A stretch of DNA of 64,000 bases from Clostridiaceae bacterium (GCA_012521705.1 JAAYLX010000001.1:1-64000); one strand, 5' to 3'; shown: positions 18,799 to 27,469, counted from the stretch's first letter. Numbers and translations are program-made. Notes: a model not told the origin generated them from the sequence alone.

Positions 18799-19614
18799 GT
18801 GAATAACAAAATTCGTGTACTTGTTGCAGATGATAATGTTGCTTTTGGCCTGATTATCTGTGAGTATCTTGAAAGTCAAAATGACATCGAGGTTACAGCA
18901 AGGGTTGAAAATGGCGAGGACGCCATAGAAATGATTGAAAAGACACACCCGGACATTGTTGTTTTGGACATTATTATGCCAAGACTTGATGGTTTAGGTG
19001 TGTTGACAAGATACAAAAATGTCAGCCCTAAAGAAAAACCAATATTTATAGTGCTATCTGCGGTTGGTCAGGACACAATAACCCAGCAGGCCCTTAATCT
19101 GGGAGCAATATATTATATTGTTAAACCTTTTGATCTAAGCGTTTTGGTTGACAGAATAAGGGAACTGGTAAGAACACATAATCCGACAGTACTTAGAATG
19201 GATACTCAGGCTACTCAAAGCAATCCCGCCAAGTCTGCCAATAACGGGGACAGTGTTCAGGCAAAAGTTACACAGATTATGCGGGACGTAGGAGTTCCTG
19301 CACACATCAAGGGATATCAGTATATGAGAGACGCCATATTAATGGCGGTTGAAGACAGGGAAGTTATAAGCGCTGTAACCAAGAGACTCTATCCCGAACT
19401 GGCCAAAAACTACAAAACCACACCAAGCCGGGTTGAAAGGGCAATCCGCCATGCAATTGAGGTCGCATGGAACAGAGGGCGTGTGGATACTATAAATGAC
19501 ATCTTCGGATATACCATCAACACACGTAAAGGCAAGCCTACCAATTCAGAATTTATAGCTATGGTTGCTGATACTCTCAGATTGAACGGTATGGCTGAAA
19601 AACATGCTAATTGA
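18799..19614 (+). CDS. spo0A: Sporulation master regulator Spo0A
   Basis: The 271-residue response regulator has a receiver domain (1-125) with the acidic pocket ADD and phospho-acceptor Asp57 in VVLDIIMPRLDG, then a Spo0A C-terminal DNA-binding domain (about 150-271) that includes PSRVERAIRHAIEVAWNRG. Phosphorylated Spo0A binds 0A boxes (TGTCGAA) and starts sporulation. I chose the GTG at 18799 because AAGGAGG precedes it by 8 nt and it gives the family length; a longer opening upstream is unlikely. A 16-bp terminator follows. Confidence 0.97.
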   Translation: MNNKIRVLVADDNVAFGLIICEYLESQNDIEVTARVENGEDAIEMIEKTHPDIVVLDIIMPRLDGLGVLTRYKNVSPKEKPIFIVLSAVGQDTITQQALNLGAIYYIVKPFDLSVLVDRIRELVRTHNPTVLRMDTQATQSNPAKSANNGDSVQAKVTQIMRDVGVPAHIKGYQYMRDAILMAVEDREVISAVTKRLYPELAKNYKTTPSRVERAIRHAIEVAWNRGRVDTINDIFGYTINTRKGKPTNSEFIAMVADTLRLNGMAEKHAN

Positions 19615-19696
19615 CGAAAAATATATATGAAATAAAACATAAAACCATTGTCATAATACTAATAATACTAATGTTTGAAATGTGCTAAGCAGATAT

Positions 19697-19745
19697 AACC
19701 TCTTTTATACTGACAGTATGCCAGTATGAAAGAGGTTTTCTGTTT
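19697..19745 (+). terminator. Intrinsic terminator after spo0A
   Basis: The arms 19697-19712 and 19722-19737 form a 16-bp stem with one G-T pair, followed by TTCTGTTT. The rest of 19615-19968 holds a TAATACTAATAATACTAAT direct repeat and the next promoter. Confidence 0.8.
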
Positions 19746-19826
19746 GGGAAAAGCGCTGCAGGCAGCCCGAAAGAGGTGTTGCCAGAAAAAACTTAATGGA
19801 ATTGTAAATTATTTATTAATCTTTGC

Positions 19827-19855
19827 TTGTAATATTGCTCACGCCGTGTTATACT
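19827..19855 (+). promoter_or_regulatory. Promoter of the zinc-ribbon protein gene
   Basis: TTGTAA (19827-19832), a 17-nt spacer and TATACT (19850-19855) lie about 115 nt before the ATG. Confidence 0.55.
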
Positions 19856-19968
19856 TATTCCTGAAGTCAAAATACATGGATTATCTGTCTTGTCCCATCT
19901 CTCCTTAACTTATTTGGAGTGTATGAAAAAAAGACCAGATCCAAATATTTTAAGGAGGTATTTGACTA

Positions 19969-20145
19969 ATGGCTGATAAAGTTATCACTTGCAAAGATTG
20001 CAACACCGAATTTGTTTTTACTGAAGGCGAACAGGCTTTCTACAAAGAAAAGGGATTTGAGAATGAACCTCAGAGATGCCCTGAATGTAGAAAAGCAAGA
20101 AAACAGGCAAGAAGAAACAGAGAATTCGGCGAAAATCGCTGGTAA
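19969..20145 (+). CDS. Small zinc-ribbon protein
   Basis: The 58-residue protein has two Cys pairs, CKDC (residues 8-11) and CPEC (37-40), around a FVFTEGEQAFY core, then a basic tail KARKQARRNRE. This is the pattern of the short probable zinc-ribbon family of Firmicutes. A nucleic-acid-binding role is suggested by the basic tail only. AAGGAGGT lies 9 nt before the ATG. A dedicated promoter and a perfect terminator make it a monocistronic, probably well expressed gene. Confidence 0.85.
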   Translation: MADKVITCKDCNTEFVFTEGEQAFYKEKGFENEPQRCPECRKARKQARRNREFGENRW

Positions 20146-20146
20146 T

Positions 20147-20176
20147 AAAAAAGAGAGCTAATAGCTCTCTTTTTTG
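20147..20176 (+). terminator. Intrinsic terminator after the zinc-ribbon gene
   Basis: AAAAAAGAGAGCT and AGCTCTCTTTTTT form a perfect 13-bp stem with a 3-nt loop. The A and T runs would let it work on both strands. Confidence 0.88.
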
Positions 20177-20282
20177 TTTGCATCAAAATGAAAGTAAACT
20201 ATTTATCATTTCATTATATTCTAAGGCAGTGCAAATCCTGCCAAACCGCTTATTTAGTATCGTATAAACTCATATCCAATGG

Positions 20283-20300
20283 TGTCGAAGCAAGTATAAT
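20283..20300 (+). promoter_or_regulatory. 0A box next to a -10 element
   Basis: An exact TGTCGAA (20283-20289) is followed after 5 nt by TATAAT (20295-20300). No good -35 is seen (ATATCC), which is compatible with a Spo0A-controlled sigma-A promoter. The next gene is the Cys/Arg peptide 83 nt downstream. A 7-mer can occur by chance. Confidence 0.4.
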
Positions 20301-20382
20301 AATTAAAAATTTAATTCTACTGTGTCACTTTTTGTGCATCCGGAATATTATGTAGCAGGAGCTTGTACATAGGAGAAAAATC

Positions 20383-20475
20383 ATGTGTTGTTTAAATTTT
20401 TGCAGATGCAGGTGCATTTTTTGCAGGAGGTGTTGCTGTAAACGCAGATTCAGAAGACGTTTTGGTTGCTGCTGA
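20383..20475 (+). CDS. 30-residue Cys/Arg-rich peptide
   Basis: ATG follows AGGAGA by 7 nt, and the frame runs 30 codons to TGA. The peptide begins MCCLNFCRCRCIFC and ends RRRFGCC. It has 11 Cys, 9 Arg and 1 Lys, and no acidic residue. I do not recognise it. The composition suggests metal binding or disulfide or thiol chemistry, or a spore-coat or DNA-associated role. No modification enzyme lies next to it. It sits between the spo0A-zinc ribbon region and the zinc uptake operon. It may also be a chance frame, but the ribosome binding site and the composition argue for a real gene. Confidence 0.55.
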   Translation: MCCLNFCRCRCIFCRRCCCKRRFRRRFGCC

Positions 20476-20613
20476 TCAGAATGTAAGGTTTTACTGGTAG
20501 CTGAACATAAACAATAGCCCCTGATTTTATTTTACTGAACTCCCCTCAATAATCTGCATGACACCCCTTCCAAGCCCCCATGCTTGATCCGGTCATGAGA
20601 TATCTGAATTTAT

Positions 20614-20641
20614 GAGCTGAAGAAATTCAGCTCTTTTTTTG
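20614..20641 (+). terminator. Intrinsic terminator before the znu operon
   Basis: GAGCTGA (20614-20620) and TCAGCTC (20627-20633) pair around AGAAAT, followed by eight T. It would end the peptide transcript. Confidence 0.85.
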
Positions 20642-20695
20642 CAAAAAGAACTTTTATTTCTCACAAACTTGGTGCATAATAAAGTTGATAAATGC

Positions 20696-20716
20696 AAATG
20701 CGAATTATTCCTATTT
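20696..20716 (+). promoter_or_regulatory. Candidate Zur operator of znuACB-zur
   Basis: The 21-bp site reads AAAT-N2-GAATTATTC-N2-ATTT, an inverted repeat centred on 20706. Its AAAT, AAT-N-ATT and ATTT positions match the B. subtilis Zur box pattern. It lies directly upstream of the ribosome binding site of znuA, and a Fur-family gene closes the operon. Confidence 0.5.
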
Positions 20717-20725
20717 GGAGGTATT

Positions 20726-21628
20726 ATGATAGAGAATAAAAACATAAGAACGCTTGCAGTATTGATTCTGGCGCTTGTACTTGTTGTGTCCGCCTGCGGC
20801 AAAGAAAAAAACATGGCGGACGATAGTGACCTTCTTATTGTTACTTCTTTTTATCCATTATATGTGTTCACATCAAACATCGCTGACGGTATTCCGGGGG
20901 TCAAAGTCGTGAACATGACCGAACCCCAGACGGGTTGCCTTCATGACTACCAGCTTGTACCGGGTGATTTGAAGACACTCAGCAAAGCGGATATTTTTGT
21001 TTACAACGGAGCGGATATGGAATCTTTCCTTGACGAGGTAATAAACCAGCTTCCTGAGCTCAAGCTTGTAGAGGCTTCAAAGGATATTCCTCTTCTGACC
21101 GATGAAGACGGTGAAAAGAATCCCCATGTTTGGGTGAGTATAACGGGAGCCATATCCGAGGTAAGAAATATCATGGAGGGTTTGTCCGAAGCAGATCCGG
21201 CCAACAGCGAAAAATACCGTAAGAACGGCGAGGCTTATATCCAAAAACTCACTGCGCTCAAGGATAAGATGCACAATGAACTGGACAGTATAACAAACCG
21301 GGATATAGTAACTTTCCATGAGGCTTTTCCCTATTTTGCCCAGGAGTTTGATTTAAACATTGTCTCGGTCATTGAAAGAGAACCAGGGACTGAGCCAAGT
21401 GCCGGAGAACTGGCGAAATTGATTGAGACAATAAAGAAAACCGGCGTAAAGGTCCTGTTTGCAGAGCCCCAATACTCTCCAAAGGCTGCTGAATCAATTG
21501 CAAACCAGACAGGAGCAAAGGTGTATTATCTGGATCCTGTGGTGACCGGCCCCAAAGACGCTGAAAAGGACAGTTATGAACGGATAATGGAAGAAAATCT
21601 AAATGTGTTGAAAGAGGCGCTAAGATGA
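20726..21628 (+). CDS. znuA: Zinc ABC transporter, substrate-binding lipoprotein
   Basis: The 300-residue cluster A-I metal-binding protein has a lipobox ending at Cys24 (VSAC), so it is membrane-anchored outside. Candidate ligands are His73 (CLHDYQ), His134 (NPHVW), His198 (TFHEAF) and Asp270 (YYLDPV). It lacks the long His-rich loop of many ZnuA proteins. The ATG at 20726 has GGAGGT 3 nt upstream; the spacing is short, but no later start fits the signal peptide. It overlaps znuC by 4 nt. Confidence 0.93.
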   Translation: MIENKNIRTLAVLILALVLVVSACGKEKNMADDSDLLIVTSFYPLYVFTSNIADGIPGVKVVNMTEPQTGCLHDYQLVPGDLKTLSKADIFVYNGADMESFLDEVINQLPELKLVEASKDIPLLTDEDGEKNPHVWVSITGAISEVRNIMEGLSEADPANSEKYRKNGEAYIQKLTALKDKMHNELDSITNRDIVTFHEAFPYFAQEFDLNIVSVIEREPGTEPSAGELAKLIETIKKTGVKVLFAEPQYSPKAAESIANQTGAKVYYLDPVVTGPKDAEKDSYERIMEENLNVLKEALR

Positions 21629-22431
21629 TGCATGAAATAAGACATAAAAATCATACTCACCATAATTGCCAGAATTCATGCTGCGGACTTTGCTGCACCA
21701 AGATTGAGAATTTTGGCGTAACAATCGGCAATGAGGAAATACTTCGGGATGTCAATCTTCACATACATTGCGGAGAACTTACAGCGATTATTGGTCCCAA
21801 CGGCGCGGGCAAAACTACTCTTATTAAAGCCCTGCTTGGACAGGTTCCCCATACCGGAAAGATTAATTTTATGCAGGAAAATGAAGTATCCCTAAAGTCA
21901 CCTGTCATGGGATATGTACCACAGAGCCTGAGCCTTGATCCCACATCTCCGACAAGTGTTCTGGATTTGTTCCTGTCTTCTTCATCGACCTGGCCGGTCT
22001 GGCTTGTTAAGCCCCGCAAGGAAGTGGAAAAGATACGGGAGAGATTGTCGGCCGTCAATGCTGAGCATTTACTTCACAGGAAGCTTGGGGCCCTTTCCGG
22101 AGGTGAGCTTCAGAGGGTATTGCTGGCACTTGCCCTAAAACCGGTGCCTGATATTCTGCTTTTGGACGAGCCTGTATCGGGTATAGACCAGAATGGCCTG
22201 GAACTTTTTTACAAGACGGTTTCAGCCCTTCGGAACGCTTATGACCTTTCCATTATATTAGTTTCCCATGATATGGATATGGTACGGAAATATGCGGACC
22301 GGGTTGTTCTTTTAAATAAGACGGTAATTCTGTCAGGGCCTCCTGATAAAGTCCTTGAAAGCGACAGCTATTATGAAGTCTTCTCTCTTAAATGGCAGAA
22401 GCGAAAGGCTTCAGAGGGGGGTGAAGGCTGA
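21625..22431 (+). CDS. znuC: Zinc ABC transporter ATPase with His/Cys-rich N-terminal tail
   Basis: The 268-residue ATPase has Walker A GPNGAGKTTL, the signature LSGGELQRVLLALAL and Walker B ILLLDEP. It powers zinc import through ZnuB. Unusually, residues 3-24 before the ABC domain contain five His and five Cys (HKNHTHHNC, then CCGLCC), which looks like a metal-binding extension. The start overlaps znuA (ATGA), and an ATG-ATG pair is present, so the tail is translated. Confidence 0.93.
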   Translation: MMHEIRHKNHTHHNCQNSCCGLCCTKIENFGVTIGNEEILRDVNLHIHCGELTAIIGPNGAGKTTLIKALLGQVPHTGKINFMQENEVSLKSPVMGYVPQSLSLDPTSPTSVLDLFLSSSSTWPVWLVKPRKEVEKIRERLSAVNAEHLLHRKLGALSGGELQRVLLALALKPVPDILLLDEPVSGIDQNGLELFYKTVSALRNAYDLSIILVSHDMDMVRKYADRVVLLNKTVILSGPPDKVLESDSYYEVFSLKWQKRKASEGGEG

Positions 22432-23279
22432 TGGAATTATGGTACAGAATACTGGAGATTCTTCCCTTTGAATGGGCAAGAGAGGGGCAGATGATTTTTA
22501 TGAAAAACGCCCTTCTCGCAGTTATCCTGCTTACCCCTATTTTTGCTTTGCTTGGGACAATGATTGTAAACAACAATATGGCATTCTTTTCCGATGCCCT
22601 GGGACATGGAGCCTTTACCGGGGTTGTAATAGGCGGGCTTATGGGGTTGATTAACCCTGTTGGTTCAGCCGTAGTATTTTCAATATTGTTTGCCATTATC
22701 ATTGCGATAATAAAATACAGGAGCAAGATGTCCAGTGACACGGTAATAGGGGTTATTTCGTCCTCTGCCATTGCCCTTGGAATTTTCCTTGTCACTCTGG
22801 GAGGTAAGAGCTTTGCCAAGCTCAACTCATACCTTGTGGGCGACATACTGAGTATTTCACCCAGGGAAATCGGCTTTTTATTTCTTGTGCTCATTGGAGT
22901 AATTTTGTTCTGGTCAGTATTCTTTAACCGCCTTTTGCTTGTGAGTGTAAATCCTTCTCTGGCGGGAAGCCGGGGAATAAATACTTTCTGGTATGAAGTG
23001 CTGTTCAGCTGCGCGGTGGCGGTTACTGTTACTGTATCCATGCCGTGGATTGGCTTGCTTGTAATAAATTCTTTTTTGGTGCTTCCTGCGGCGTCTGCCC
23101 GGAATATATCCCTCAACCAAAGGCAGTATCATTTCAGGGCTGTCATTATATCGGTATTTTCAGGTGTCTTTGGACTGATACTGTCCTACTACATTGAAAC
23201 GGCTTCAGGGGCAACTATAGTTCTTGTTCTGGCAGTGATATTCTTTATATCCTATTTCATGAGAAAAAGGTTCTCTTAG
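22431..23279 (+). CDS. znuB: Zinc ABC transporter permease
   Basis: The 282-residue ABC-3 family permease has about eight hydrophobic segments. MIVNNNMAFFSDALGHGAFTG-like and MPWIGLLVINSFLVLPAASA are the conserved family stretches. Its ATG overlaps the znuC TGA by one base. It forms the channel for zinc import. Confidence 0.94.
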   Translation: MELWYRILEILPFEWAREGQMIFMKNALLAVILLTPIFALLGTMIVNNNMAFFSDALGHGAFTGVVIGGLMGLINPVGSAVVFSILFAIIIAIIKYRSKMSSDTVIGVISSSAIALGIFLVTLGGKSFAKLNSYLVGDILSISPREIGFLFLVLIGVILFWSVFFNRLLLVSVNPSLAGSRGINTFWYEVLFSCAVAVTVTVSMPWIGLLVINSFLVLPAASARNISLNQRQYHFRAVIISVFSGVFGLILSYYIETASGATIVLVLAVIFFISYFMRKRFS

Positions 23280-23296
23280 GACCGGAGGGGGAAAAC

Positions 23297-23728
23297 ATGC
23301 CTGTCAAAGACAATTACAAAGACTTGTTGAATTTCAGGAATCTTAAAAGTACAAAGCAGAGAAACGCCATCCTTGAAGAACTTGAAAGCTCGGTGCGCCC
23401 TCTGACTGCAGAAGATCTGTTTTTGAATCTTAAAGAGAAAAACATTTCCATCAGCATGTCCACTGTGTACAGGGTATTGGACACACTGGTGAAGAACGGC
23501 ATTGCTCAGCAAACCAGTCTTCCCCAAACCAACAAAGCATTTTATGAGCTTAAGCAAAAGGAGCATCACCACCATCTTATATGTATCAAATGTGAAAAAA
23601 TGCTGCATCTTGACGGGTGCCCTTTAAATGACTATGTAAAACAGCTTGAGAAACAATCCGGATTCTCCATTGAAGGGCATACCTTAGAAATTTACGGTTA
23701 TTGCGACAAATGCAAGCCGGAGGATTAA
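23297..23728 (+). CDS. zur: Fur-family zinc uptake repressor
   Basis: The 143-residue protein has a winged helix (1-85, with STVYRVLDTLVKNG) and a dimerisation domain holding EHHHHLICIKC, Cys96/Cys99 and Cys136/Cys139. These four Cys match the structural zinc site and the His run the sensory region. Location at the end of znuACB argues for Zur rather than Fur or PerR. GGAGGGGG precedes the ATG. It probably represses its own operon through the site at 20696. Confidence 0.9.
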   Translation: MPVKDNYKDLLNFRNLKSTKQRNAILEELESSVRPLTAEDLFLNLKEKNISISMSTVYRVLDTLVKNGIAQQTSLPQTNKAFYELKQKEHHHHLICIKCEKMLHLDGCPLNDYVKQLEKQSGFSIEGHTLEIYGYCDKCKPED

Positions 23729-23857
23729 TGGGAAAAGCCACAGAAATAACAGACAGGAACGAAGACGCCGGATAGCCGGGAGAAATAGAGGTCATATTAA
23801 TTACATGATATTTGGCATAACTTTGAAGATTAATTAATTTTTAAGGGTGGGAATGAG

Positions 23858-24478
23858 TTGGATAATGAAAAAAACCTTCTTTTCAAAGAAATTGAAAATC
23901 ATCTTCTTAAGGATGACAAACCGTCGGAATATTTCAATAAACTTTTGGATTCAGAGCTTTTCCATGAATATCCTTTCTCTTTGATAAGCCGTCTTGATAA
24001 GACAGAGCAATCCCCCGAACATCATCCGGAAGGAAATGTGTGGATCCATACTATGCTTGTTCTGGACAATGCTGCCCAGGTGAAATCAAAAAGCAAGGAT
24101 CCCAGGGTTTTCATGTGGTCAGCCCTGTTGCATGATATAGGAAAGGCCACTACTACCAAGCTGAGAAAAGGAAAAATCACAGCCTATGACCATGACATCG
24201 AGGGGGAGAAGCTTGCCCGGACTTTTCTTGAGTTTTTTAATGAGGACAAAGATTTTATTAACAAGGTTTGCGGCTTGGTAAGATGGCACATGCAAATCCT
24301 GTTTGTAATAAGGAAACTGCCTTTTGCGAAAATTTCCGAAATGAAAAAGCAGGCTGATATTGAAGAAGTCGCGCTCTTAGGTTTGTGCGACAGGTTGGGA
24401 AGGGGCAAGAAACAGGATGTGGAAGAAGAAATTGAGAATATGAACTACTTTATTGAATACTGCAAAAATCATATTTAA
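23858..24478 (+). CDS. HD-domain phosphohydrolase
   Basis: The 206-residue protein contains HPEGNVWIHTMLVLDNA and the HD motif SALLHDIGKATT. This matches the HD part of CCA-adding enzymes and related HDIG proteins, but no nucleotidyltransferase domain is present. It starts with TTG behind GGGTGGG. The substrate is unknown, perhaps a phosphorylated nucleotide or RNA end. It is followed by its own terminator. Confidence 0.8.
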   Translation: MDNEKNLLFKEIENHLLKDDKPSEYFNKLLDSELFHEYPFSLISRLDKTEQSPEHHPEGNVWIHTMLVLDNAAQVKSKSKDPRVFMWSALLHDIGKATTTKLRKGKITAYDHDIEGEKLARTFLEFFNEDKDFINKVCGLVRWHMQILFVIRKLPFAKISEMKKQADIEEVALLGLCDRLGRGKKQDVEEEIENMNYFIEYCKNHI

Positions 24479-24530
24479 TAATTCATCATGACTTATAGCA
24501 TATACTTGCACTCAATTAAATTGCTTGAAA

Positions 24531-24557
24531 AGGCCGCGAATTAATGCGGCTTTTTTG
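24531..24557 (+). terminator. Intrinsic terminator after the HD-domain gene
   Basis: GCCGC (24533-24537) and GCGGC (24546-24550), extended by flanking A-T pairs, are followed by TTTTTT. Confidence 0.75.
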
Positions 24558-24589
24558 CACATAATAAAGTAAAACAAAGGGTGAAACAC

Positions 24590-24853
24590 ATGAAGGAAAT
24601 TTTGATGTTTACTATGGCAACATGTCCATACTGCAAGAGAGCACGACAATATATGGAGGAAATTATGGAGGAAACACCTAAATATAAAGATATACCGTTG
24701 AAGATAATTGATGAAACTCAGGACCCTGAAACTGCAGAACAATACGATTATTACTTTGTCCCCACATACTATGTGGACAATGAAAAGGTTCATGAAGGAG
24801 CAGCTGAGAAGGACGATATCAGAAGAGTCTTTGAGAAAGCTGAAGAGGAATAG
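24590..24853 (+). CDS. Glutaredoxin/thioredoxin-like protein
   Basis: The 87-residue protein has the redox motif CPYC (Cys12, Cys15), the cis-proline stretch VPTYYVDNEKVHEGA and the fold length of a glutaredoxin. It probably reduces disulfides in the cytoplasm. AAAGGG precedes the ATG; an in-frame GTG at 24581 is less well placed. The next gene starts 14 nt later, so the two are likely co-transcribed. Confidence 0.85.
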   Translation: MKEILMFTMATCPYCKRARQYMEEIMEETPKYKDIPLKIIDETQDPETAEQYDYYFVPTYYVDNEKVHEGAAEKDDIRRVFEKAEEE

Positions 24854-24867
24854 CGGAGGTTTTTCTT

Positions 24868-26214
24868 TTGCCAGATGCAAATTCCGGTTCATTAGGCTAT
24901 CAGCTGCTGTTGCAATTATTTCTGATTATTGTTAATGCGTTTTTTGCTTCTGCAGAAATCGCCATCATTTCCATAAATGACAACAAGCTTGACAGACTCG
25001 CCGACAAAGGCGATAAACGAGCCATCAGGCTTTTGTCTTTTACAAGCCAGCCTGCCCGATTCCTTGCAACAATACAGGTGGGTATCACTTTTGCAGGTTT
25101 TTTGGGAAGTGCGTTTGCCGCTGACAATTTCTCAGAGAGACTGGTGAGCTGGCTTGTCAGTATTGGCATTTCAGCACCCATCCCAACTCTCAGGACTGTT
25201 TCTGTTATTATCATAACCCTTATCCTTTCCTATTTCACGCTTGTATTTGGTGAACTGGTTCCCAAGCGGATTGCCATGAGAAAAGCAGAACCCCTTGCGC
25301 TTTTTATGTCTGGCCCGGTAGTTTTTATTGCAAACATTTTTGCGCCTCTGGTGTGGCTTCTGACTGTTTCCACAAATACTCTTCTGAAGCTTTTCAGAAT
25401 TGATCCCCATGCGGAAGATAATGAGATTACCGAAGAAGAAATAAGGATGATGCTGGATGAAGGAAGCGAACAGGGCTCAATCCATCCTGAAGAAAGAGAA
25501 ATGATAGAAAACGTCTTTGAGTTTAACAACAAAACCGCCGACGAGGTTATGACCCACAGAATGGAGGTAAGTATACTCTGGATGGATGAAACCCTGGAAC
25601 AGTGGGAAAAAACCATAATTGAAAGCAGACATACAATATATCCCGTTTGTGGCGATACTGTGGATGAAGTGATCGGTGTACTCTCCATAAAGGATTTCTA
25701 TCGTATTCCTGACAGGACAAAAGAGAAAGTGCTCAAAGAAGCCATCAAACCTGCTTATTTTGTTCCCGAGTCTGTCAGAACCGATATTCTGTTCAGAAAC
25801 ATGAGACTTACCCGGAACCACTTTGCGGTTGTACTGGATGAATACGGCGGATTGTCAGGCATTGTGACCATGAACGACCTGATTGAGGAAATTGTAGGGG
25901 ACCTTGGCGACCAGGACGAACCTGATTTGCCCGAAATTGAAAGACTTGATACTGCCACATGGAAAATCAGTGGTTCTGCCCCTCTTGAACTGGTGGCGGA
26001 ACAAACAGGGGTATATCTGCCCATCGATGAATACGAAACCTTTGGAGGCTTTGTTTTCGGATTGCTCGGCAATATTCCTGAAGACGGGAGCAAGCCTGAG
26101 CTTGAAGAATACGGGCTGCAAATAAAAATTCAAAAAGTTCAGGATCACCGGCTGAAGACCGCGGTAGTCTGCTTAAGCGAAATTCCCGGTCAAAAGGACA
26201 AGGCCAAACGATAA
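24868..26214 (+). CDS. CNNM/HlyC-CorC family membrane protein
   Basis: The 448-residue protein has an N-terminal DUF21 transmembrane domain (about 10-165, with FFASAEIAIISIN), two CBS domains (about 220-340, VMTHRMEVSILWMD and FAVVLDEYGGLSGIVTMNDL) and a C-terminal CorC_HlyC domain (about 355-440). The family transports or regulates divalent cations, mostly magnesium. The start is TTG with GCGGAGGT 7 nt upstream. Annotation as a hemolysin would be misleading. Confidence 0.9.
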   Translation: MPDANSGSLGYQLLLQLFLIIVNAFFASAEIAIISINDNKLDRLADKGDKRAIRLLSFTSQPARFLATIQVGITFAGFLGSAFAADNFSERLVSWLVSIGISAPIPTLRTVSVIIITLILSYFTLVFGELVPKRIAMRKAEPLALFMSGPVVFIANIFAPLVWLLTVSTNTLLKLFRIDPHAEDNEITEEEIRMMLDEGSEQGSIHPEEREMIENVFEFNNKTADEVMTHRMEVSILWMDETLEQWEKTIIESRHTIYPVCGDTVDEVIGVLSIKDFYRIPDRTKEKVLKEAIKPAYFVPESVRTDILFRNMRLTRNHFAVVLDEYGGLSGIVTMNDLIEEIVGDLGDQDEPDLPEIERLDTATWKISGSAPLELVAEQTGVYLPIDEYETFGGFVFGLLGNIPEDGSKPELEEYGLQIKIQKVQDHRLKTAVVCLSEIPGQKDKAKR

Positions 26215-26293
26215 ATCCATCATTGTAATTTTCATTAATTAGTTATAATATGTAAAGTATCAATAGCAACTGGCATTTTTCTGGAGGATATTA

Positions 26294-27469
26294 ATGACTG
26301 AGCTGCTTTTAAAGTGGTTTATTAAAGATTACAGGGACACCGCACGCCCGAGTGTACGGGAGAAATATGGAAGACTTGCAGGGACTGTGGGTATAATTTC
26401 CAATGTTTTTCTTTTTATTATAAAAATAATTGCCGGTACCTTGTTCAGAAGCATATCAATAACTGCCGACGCAGTGAACAACATATCGGACGCGGGTTCA
26501 TCGGTAATAACCATGATTGGATTTAAAATATCAGGAAAACCTGCTGACAAGGAACATCCCTATGGTCATGAGAGGGCAGAATACATAACAGGATTCATTA
26601 TTTCTGTAATCATCCTGCTTTTGGGTCTTGAACTGGTCAAATCTTCATTTATAAAGATTCTGAATCCCGAGCCAATAATCTTTAGCTATCTAACAGCTGT
26701 AATATTGTTTATAGCCATACTGGTAAAGTTCTGGCAGGGCACTTTCAACAGGACTTTGGGAAAGCGCATCAATTCCACCGCATTGATAGCCACAAGCCAG
26801 GACAGCATGAACGACGCCATGTCAACCTCGGCAGTCCTTATTGCCGCTGTTTTTTCATGGATTACGGGAATCAATATAGACGGGTACATGGGTATCGCAG
26901 TCGCCTTGTTTATAATATATTCGGGATTAAAACTCATTTCTGAGACATTGAACCCGCTTATTGGCCTTGCACCTGACCCGGAGCTTGTCGAAGAACTTGA
27001 AAAAAAGATTCTGGCTTATGAAGGGGTTTTGGGTATCCATGACCTTCAGGTCCACAGCTATGGCCCCGAAAAGAAATATGCGGCTGTTCATGTGGAAGTA
27101 TCCGCTAAAGAGGATATTCTGGAAAGCCACGATCTTATAGATACCATTGAAAAGGATGTTTTACAGGATTTAAATATACATCTTGTTATTCACATGGATC
27201 CCATCGTAACTGATGATGAGCTGACAAATTCACTTAGAAGCCAGGTTACCGAAATTGTCAGAAATATTGACCCAAGTTTGTCTATGCATGATTTCAGACT
27301 GGTGGTGGGGAAAACCCACAGCAACCTTATTTTTGATGTTGTAATTCCTGCCGAATACCATGGCAGGGAAGAGGAAATCCGGGACGAAATCCAGAACGAG
27401 ATATTTAAAATCAACCCGAATTACTTCTGTGTAATTACCTTTGACAGGAATTATATTTCGAATTATTAA
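26294..27469 (+). CDS. Cation diffusion facilitator, manganese-type site
   Basis: The 391-residue exporter has six transmembrane segments (about 30-230) and a cytoplasmic C-terminal domain. The transport site residues are Asn62-x3-Asp66 in TM2 (VNNISDAGSS) and Asp170-x3-Asp174 in TM5 (SQDSMNDAM). Zinc exporters normally carry His/Asp at these places; NxxxD with DxxxD is the pattern of manganese CDF proteins such as MntE. I infer Mn(II) efflux. The C-terminal part is longer than usual, with a second region after about residue 300. Confidence 0.88.
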   Translation: MTELLLKWFIKDYRDTARPSVREKYGRLAGTVGIISNVFLFIIKIIAGTLFRSISITADAVNNISDAGSSVITMIGFKISGKPADKEHPYGHERAEYITGFIISVIILLLGLELVKSSFIKILNPEPIIFSYLTAVILFIAILVKFWQGTFNRTLGKRINSTALIATSQDSMNDAMSTSAVLIAAVFSWITGINIDGYMGIAVALFIIYSGLKLISETLNPLIGLAPDPELVEELEKKILAYEGVLGIHDLQVHSYGPEKKYAAVHVEVSAKEDILESHDLIDTIEKDVLQDLNIHLVIHMDPIVTDDELTNSLRSQVTEIVRNIDPSLSMHDFRLVVGKTHSNLIFDVVIPAEYHGREEEIRDEIQNEIFKINPNYFCVITFDRNYISNY

